Positions 57,912 through 64,000 of a stretch of 64,000 bases of DNA are shown here, piece after piece. Positions within the stretch are counted from its first letter, which is position 1; each line of letters starts with the position of its first letter. The stretch comes from Perkinsus olseni (lineage: Eukaryota; Perkinsozoa; Perkinsida; Perkinsidae), in contig JABANP010000166.1 in NCBI GenBank assembly GCA_013115135.1, positions 36,890 through 100,889 on the forward strand, written 5' to 3'. Position numbers and translations under genes: made by a program. The notes under the pieces are model-generated. The model was not told the origin of the DNA and ran no database searches. It saw only the letters and a program-made list of their open reading frames with translations.

Positions 57912-60278
57912 ATGAGCATGTCCACCAGGCCGCCCAGGCAACACCGACCCGCCCCATGCCTCATGCTCGTGTCGGGTTGCCATCAGTATGCAGCCAACTC
58001 CCCTTCTGAGGACAGGCTGGCATTACAGCAGTTCCCTGGCGGAACGCTCTGCGCCTGTGTTTTTGACGGGCATGGCGGATGGCAGGTTGCTGAGTACTGA
58101 TAGGCCTGCTTTGCGGCAGGAGGCCACCGACGTGTTCTAGGTACCTCCGCGGTCATCTGCCATCGCTCCTGGCCAATCGATTCCCTCGCAAATCTGGGCA
58201 TATAGACGCCCGCGTGATCGAGTCGGCGTGCAAGGAAGCATTCAGGGTGGCAGACCAGGAGTTGGAGCAGCATGCCCGAGAAGCCCAAAAGTAAGGTGGT
58301 TTTTGGAGTGACCAGGCCTCACTGGAACTGTATTGGGAATGTTGGATGGGCCTCTTCAGATTAGGATTCTCCCAACCCGTGAAGGCCGGTGCGTGTGGTT
58401 TGGCATTACTCATCACGCAGACAGAGCATAGTGGTGGCGAATGCAGGAGACTGTAAGGCGGTAAGTCCGAGAGGCTGGTAGCTGCATGCACGGAGGCCTT
58501 TCCTGCAAGGTGTTGTACCGAGATCAGCGCCCTGCCTTGGCCCTCAACATGCAGCACAACGCGAGTGATGTGCGGGAACAGAGGCGATTGGAGCTGGAGC
58601 ATCCCAACGAGGACAACGTTGTGCGGTAATGGGAGTACCCGTGATTGATCGGCTCTCTATGACTAGTTGTAGATGTAAGAAGGAGTGGCACGAACCAGTG
58701 GTAGTAGCTGTTCCCAAGAGTAAGAATCACTATGCTTGAGACGATAGTTCCGGTGGAAGTTCCCCTCCATTCAGGCGGGTGGTTGGCCGTAAAGTCATGG
58801 CTTGGTTACCCGGTCGAGCTCGAGCGACTGGAGCATGCTACCAAGTACTCTGGTTGCTATGTAAAAGGCCGTCTACAGCCGACTCGGAGCTTCGGTGACT
58901 TCTACCTCAAGGTAAGCCTTTCCGCGAACCTCCATCCGCTGGGTGAATTCCACAATCGGTCTCATTCTCGTTGAGTTTTTCCTCCACTCGCTGTAGTGTG
59001 AGGGATTCCAGAAGCGCTCAGCTTCTCGTACAGCATCTTAAGATTACGATGGGACGCTACGAATGCCTTGAGCGGTTTTTGTATGTGGGAGGGTCCCACC
59101 TCTCGTGTACCATTGTGTTTTTCCAGTCAGCGGAGTTCCTATACAACCATACGTCTGGTCGTAACTTCCTACCACCTCCTGAGGCCAAGGGAACTGCACA
59201 TGCTCCCACTGAACCCTTACAGCATTCCTTCCCGTACATCACAAGCGAACCCGAAGTGATGGTGTATCCCCGACATGAGGATGATAAGTAGCGCGCGGCG
59301 CCAGGGCAGCGCCGCAATGGAGCGTATTCTTGGCAGATTCATTGTACTCGGCAGCGACGGCCTGTGGGACAATGTGACCGATGAAGAGGCTGTAGGCTTC
59401 GTCAGGCGACTGCTTCTACCGGCCGATAGCAGCTGGAGTGCCAACTCTGGTAGGCTCCAGGATAGGGTGGGATTTCTAGCGTCCCGCGGGGGCTGGAATC
59501 AAGGCGTTGGGGACGTTGAACTACCGCAGCAGTTGCAACGCCCTTCCTCGTTTGAATTATCGCTTTGGCCAATCAATCTCAAGGGGTGCCCCCAAATCAG
59601 ATTTCGGATTAGAAGTATTCGTCGATCACTTCGAACACTCAGTCTGTTCTGAACGACTTATGTACAACAGTTCAACTCCCGGTGAGCGCACGATCTGTCC
59701 CGATTTCTTTTGTATTTGAGAAGACCGTATGTGAACGACTCGTGTCCACTTTGTGGCTGCATCTTTCCCGGGGCAAGCTGGATCTTTGGAGCCTCGAAGT
59801 TTGGACGGACCATTCGCGTCAGTCTCCAGAGTCGCCTCAAAGGTTCGATGCGTTCCACATCGGGACGTTCTTGAAGTTGAGCAAGAAGATATTCAGTACG
59901 AGTGGTGCCGTTAAAATTTAGCTCGACCACATTTTCAAAGTAACGACGAATCCTACCTGACTTACAAGGTTGTCGAATTGTGCGTCAAAGTAGCTTGAAC
60001 ATCAATTTGAATTAATCAACCGAGTGCGTCTTTGAGCGGCAGGAGATTCGGTGCCTGTCGCTATGGATCAAAGTGAATCTCATCCATCCTCAGTTGCGGA
60101 GGCATTGACAGGCGAGGTGCTGAACCGAGCGGCGAAGAGGAGTTCGAAGACCTTAGCGGAGCTTCAGGCCCTTCCGCAGGGCAATCAACGTCGGAGGCTC
60201 CATGATGATATTTCTGTCTGTATAATCGATCTGCGGTCGTCCAGTGCTCCCTCGTCTAGGGTGAGCAGCGAAAACTGA
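57912..60278 (+). CDS. PP2C-type protein phosphatase 2
   Basis: I use ATG 57912 (MSMSTRPPRQHRPAPCLMLV), though an upstream exon is possible. PP2C motifs: NSPSEDRLALQQFPGGTLCA leading to CVFDGHGGWQVAEY; ARVIESACKEAFRVADQELE; GACGLALLITQTEHSVVANA then GDCKA; RRLELEHPNEDNVV; GCYVKGRLQPTRSFGDFYLK; FIVLGSDGLWDNVTDEEAVG; and HDDISVCIIDLRSS at the end. Stop 60276-60278. The paralogue just upstream shares the VKGRLQPTR[AS]FGDFY block and overall order, so the pair arose by tandem duplication. Compared with it there is an extra segment (HTSGRNFLPPPEAKGTAHAP) before the SDGLWD motif. The intron after RRLLLPADS (about 59430-60050) is unusually long for this window. Confidence 0.8.
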
Positions 60279-60483
60279 AGATAGGTCGGTGATGATGGGC
60301 GTTGTTTTCCTCTGCCCTAGTTGGCAGTGAGGGTGTTGTTTCAGTCTCAGTCTAAATGCACCAATAACTACAACATGGCTTATATTTTTTGAACCAGTTA
60401 CGTATAGCCTTGTCCTTTGACAGAGTTGTGTTGTAGTACCAAATCAGATTCCTGGGAGTAGATTAGTAGGCGTTGGTGGCAAG

Positions 60484-62098
60484 ATGGCTGCTTCCATGCT
60501 CGCAGCGGCATCACGGTATAAGAGCCAGTCGGGCGGAGCATCTAGCCCTGAAGTAGACAAGAAGACGCAGGGGGTTGGATAGCTAGGGCTATTCGTTCTC
60601 AGGCGTCCTCTGATGGTGCACCAGCGACGGGGAGCACTTGGGTTGGAGACGGTGGTGATGCAGGAGCGGGTCGAGGTGTTGATGGGTCAACAAAGGCCGC
60701 TACTATGGGCTCCTGGGAGTCCGCCGAGTAATGAAGCAGTTTATTCGTATTTTGAAAGGGATTGAGAGTGTCTCTCAGGCAGCGTCAGCAGACCATACGC
60801 CTGTACAACTTAGCTCGGTTTGTGTTCGAGATATGCTACACACTGGATCTCCCGGAGGAGGTGATGCGCTCCGCGGCTCATGTTTGATGGTGACGGTTAT
60901 TGTAGGTGACGGCTACTGCAATGCTCTACTTGCATTCTGTGTTGGATAAGATGAAGATGAAGGACCTTTCGGATGATCGATACGTACTACCACTCTCTCC
61001 TGTATTGGCCCTCCCCGGGATTCCCTCCTTCCCTCAGTTGATAGCCATAGCCTCTATTGTGCTGGCATGTAAGGTCTGTGAGGATAAGTTGCCGAGGTCA
61101 TTGGCAGCGCCACGAAGTGGGGGACTACCGACCGGTCAACAGGGGACGGCCAGCTTCACTCAAGTCATGCGAGCAGTAGGTGGTCCTCGGCTCCGATGGT
61201 GCCTGGAAGGTTCCTGATAGGTGTTGGATACGGCCATTTGCCATATGTCGGGGCAGACTACGGTACATGCAGATCGATTGCACGAACAACGCCGGTTTCT
61301 GAGAGATAAGGTTTCCCTTATAGAGAGCCTCGTACTCCTCAGAGTTATCGGGTCCAATCTTCAACCTGAATTACCGTAAGTCTCCAGATGGCAGCTGCTG
61401 CTTTTGTAAGTTGCATGAGTAGGTATGATGTGATGGCATCGCTCCTAGAGCTTCATATCTACCCAGCTGAGTCCTTGTTCCCAGCAGGAGTAGACAGAGC
61501 AATCATAGCCAGAGTAGCCAGAGCGACCCTCAACGACTGGTGGGTCTGCATTCCGGTCGCTGCTGCGGTTCTATCATCCCTACATGTCGTTTTTGTCCTC
61601 CAGTTTCCGTGCTCCGCTGTGTCTGAAACATCGACCCGAGGTTCTAGCCATCGCAGCGATGTAGGGTCGGGGGTGTTACTTCCTCAGTGTCTGTTGTCAG
61701 TGTCGCTTGGGATTGAGGAAGGTGTATGCCGCAGCAACACTCACTCCATCAGATACGTCACTTGCCGCGTGCTTCATATCAATTGGTCGGAAGTGGTGTC
61801 TACATCGTCCGGTGGTGACTTTGAGGAGACTACGGGAGCGTCCAAGTCAGAGGGGGCGGCGAGTTCAACACCTTGGAGGAGCGAGCAATCCAAGGTGAGA
61901 GTAATGGCCACTGGAGCAACGGGGCGATGAGTATTGCGAACATGTTTATTGTTTTTCTAGGTCATCGAGTACATGGATCCGTCGGTGGATGAGGCTGCAG
62001 TGATGGAGTGCATCGCTGATCTCATGCGCTCAGTCTATAATGTTTCGGGTATGATACAGCAAAGCAAGGCTCTTCAAAACAACAAGAGGCGTCAATGA
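60484..62098 (+). CDS. Cyclin, transcription type (C/K/L/T-like)
   Basis: Start ATG 60484 (MAASMLAAASRYKSQSGGAS). Cyclin box 1: QQTIRLYNLARFVFEICYTL, DLPEEVMRSAAH, then a 24-nt intron (60882-60905), VTATAMLYLHSVLDKMKMKD, an intron, LIAIASIVLACKVCEDKLPR (the LAxKxxE-like core), and LRDKVSLIESLVLLRVIGSN. Cyclin box 2: SRYDVMASLLELHIYPAESL, DRAIIARVARATLNDW, then RKVYAAATLTPSDTSLAACF with SIGRKW. The end is VIEYMDPSVDEAAVMECIAD and SKALQNNKRRQ, stop 62096-62098. Two folds and the short spacing suit cyclins that partner transcription CDKs (C, K, L or T); the subtype is not clear. The joint between the N-terminal head and box 1 (60560-60790) is uncertain. Confidence 0.7.
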
Positions 62099-63631
62099 TT
62101 GAATCGAAGCTCTGCGTTGTCGAGTGATGGCGCCTCAATGGCTGGGCTTTGGGGGGACTTGTGCCGTCGAGTCATCCTAGGTCGCACTCGAGGAGTGGAT
62201 GTATGAGTGATGGCAATCCCAAGGCCTATTTCATAGGATGCCTTAACCTAGGATTCCAAGCGGTCGAGACACCATTTTTGCTTTAAGCCTCCTCCAAGCC
62301 ATGAAGTTGAGGACTTCACCCTGACGGCTACGTGTGAGATACGCTTAGGACGAGTGTTAGGACGCCACATCAGTCTGATGTCATCAGATCGAGCTCTATC
62401 ACAGGGCAGCATCCCTACCATTATGAGGCATTTTTGAGGATCATCACATAGCGAAGCACCTCCCGAGTGTTCCTCAGTGGTCTATCCGGGCGCGAAGGCC
62501 GACCGTCCTGGGTGTAGCCATCTCTAGAGGATGGGGTTTCAAATAGATTGTGTGAGTTGGGCATCGGAAGATGGGAAATGAAAGGCTACACGATACAATG
62601 TAGGATCATAGTCCCCAACCATACCGGAAAAAAGTTGGCGATGATCGCCCCAAGAGTACGCGTACAATGAACGGGACAGACCGTGCTTGCGTCACAGTAC
62701 AGTACCGCATGCCGCGTGGACGGAGCACAAGACTCTAAGAGGAGGTCTGGGTGCGACCAGACTCAGAGATGATCACCCGGGATGGGTCAGGTCGTACACT
62801 GCATGGGGAATCCCACTCCGCTGAATGGCCACCTGTCCGAACGCCGCACTTGACCAAATTGAGACACTCCAATGTATCAGCACTCAATATCATGTGAGAT
62901 AGTTAAATCGGTAGCCAAATGTCTCATTCCGGCGGGCATACAACGGTTTCTGATACACTTCTGCGCACAAAAATAGCCTCGTTATGGAACTTAGGCGTTT
63001 TTCTTCTATGCTCACAGTCAAGTCGTTTAAGCATCCATTTCATCACGCGCGCGGCCAAGGTGCTATCCCTGGCTGGCTATTCCGGCCGGGGCATCCCTAT
63101 CCTTTACCTTTAAATTTAGATCCTTACTTGGGGTGTCCTAAGAAATAGGCCCCGGGCCCAGTTCCCACACGACCACTGCTGGAGCCAAACTGGAAGAGTA
63201 CCATTTGGCAAGTGGCCCCAGCGAACGCATGCGAAATTTCTTTTTTGGGCGAGCGCTATTATTACGACTGTCTCCAGCGTGTGACGCGACAGTAGCAACT
63301 TCATCTACATAGAGCTCAATTTATTGAGCTAGTTCAAGCGGAGCGAAGATGACTTCATGCAAGTGTCGGAAAGGAGGAAGTGAAAGGGCCCCTGGGAGGA
63401 GAACCTCCAAACGGATGGGGCAGGGAGAAAGGAATGGTGGGATCGACGAGCAAGGCAAGGAGGCTGAAGTCTCCTTTTCGTCTTCCCAACGGTAGGGATC
63501 CCACTCATAGATGCTTACAGAGGCGTCCACGGCGGGATGTGGCCCCCTATTTGTTGCTTGTGGATCATAGCTGCTGGTCAACAGCGGCCGGTGTTAAACA
63601 CTGGAACGTGGCGGTACGGAAGGAAGGCATT
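62099..63631. other. Long gene-poor gap
   Basis: About 1.5 kb between the cyclin stop and the next start. Only short open frames, without domain-like composition or consistent splice phase. A poorly matched inverted pair near 62880-62960 (ATTGAGACACTCC..., ATGTCTCATTCC) was noted but has no clear arms. I see no tRNA or hairpin of the family described above. Confidence 0.45.
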
Positions 63632-64000
63632 ATGGAGGAACGGGTCATATTCGGGGGATTCGATTATACCTACTCACCTCATTGCACCTCATTCTATAAG
63701 CCTCAATGTGAGACTCTTGAACAAAACGATTGTCCGTTCTCTCTCGCTTGTATGCGCCTCATCTTCACCGTGATTGATGAGAACCGCCGGTGAGTGGTTC
63801 TGACTCGCGGGGTAGATTCGAGGCCATCGTCCACCGTCTTCAAACTCGTCATCTCGGTGTCCCCTTCATCCTTTCGCTCTTCACGTCGGAGGCGGTCAAA
63901 GATGGATATGCGCAAGCTATTGTGGACGCGGCCGAGACACTGAGAATAGCTGAGGTCCCAGTTTTCAGTGTATTGAAGGCTGATCATCCTGCTTATACGG
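63632..64000 (+). CDS. Unidentified protein, 5' part (runs off the window)
   Basis: Start ATG 63632 (MEERVIFGGFDYTYSPHCTS). The first exon ends at 63789 (FTVIDENR, two bases of the next codon) and a 26-nt intron (63790-63815, GTGAGT...GGGTAG) joins it in phase to RFEAIVHRLQTRHLGVPFIL, SLFTSEAVKDGYAQAIVDAA and ETLRIAEVPVFSVLKADHPA, open to the edge. The splice leaves one continuous frame of 114 residues. An alpha/beta fold is suggested by the alternation, but I do not recognise a family. Confidence 0.5.

Noticed and set aside
1..64000. CRISPR arrays, rRNA, bacterial operons, riboswitches, phage modules
   Set aside because: No regularly spaced direct repeats other than the tRNA array, no rRNA-like stretches, and no prokaryotic gene layout.

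Overview
This window is nuclear DNA of a free-living or parasitic protist. Evidence: genes on both strands are broken into many short exons by GT..AG introns; products include eukaryote-only factors (GCN5 acetyltransferase, RAB23, URB1, HOP/STI1, NEK kinase, RRM/KH/RS proteins); and there is a eukaryotic tRNA-Leu array. RAB23 and a TTC12-like protein suggest a flagellated cell. Gene density, tiny introns and composition fit an alveolate/SAR lineage, and a perkinsid-like organism is one candidate, but the sequence alone does not fix the taxon. I saw no operons, CRISPR arrays or bacterial signals. Exon borders were placed by eye from GT/AG, reading phase and family alignment; gene ends without a recognisable homologue are approximate.

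Layout. 1-4.2 kb, minus: 3' part of a TTC12-like TPR gene and an F-box/ankyrin gene. 4.3-8.6 kb, plus: a short HOP co-chaperone, a Gly-rich protein with weak PEX13 likeness, and RAB23. 9.07-10.03 kb: six tandem tRNA-Leu(UAA) units, minus, of decreasing quality. 10.3-13.6 kb, minus: a small hypothetical gene, a SAM methyltransferase, a two-RRM nucleolin-like protein. 13.79-13.90 kb: a hairpin mobile element. 14-19.3 kb, plus: a Ser-rich/helical hypothetical gene, small hypothetical pieces, and GCN5. 19.5-21.3 kb, minus: NEK-type kinase. 21.7-26.7 kb, plus: membrane J-protein, BAR-domain protein, UBA/Arg-rich protein with a second hairpin element in an intron. 27.2-29.2 kb, minus: hypothetical. 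30.4-37.8 kb, plus: KH-RRM-KH protein with a repeated C-terminal module and RS tail, then a Regnase-like NYN ribonuclease. 38.4-53.3 kb, minus: URB1, three hypothetical genes (two coiled-coil), ferroportin, another hypothetical. 54.0-62.1 kb, plus: small ATP-dependent DNA ligase, two adjacent PP2C phosphatases, a transcription-type cyclin. 63.6 kb to the edge: 5' part of an unidentified gene.

The set is housekeeping in character: RNA metabolism and ribosome assembly (URB1, nucleolin-like, KH-RRM-KH, Regnase-like), chromatin/transcription (GCN5, cyclin, methyltransferase), chaperones, signalling (NEK, PP2C, RAB23), trafficking (BAR, UBA) and iron export. The most notable structural feature is a class of introns only about 16-30 nt long, mixed with ordinary 45-100 nt introns. 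These explain nearly every apparent frameshift and in-frame stop in the window.
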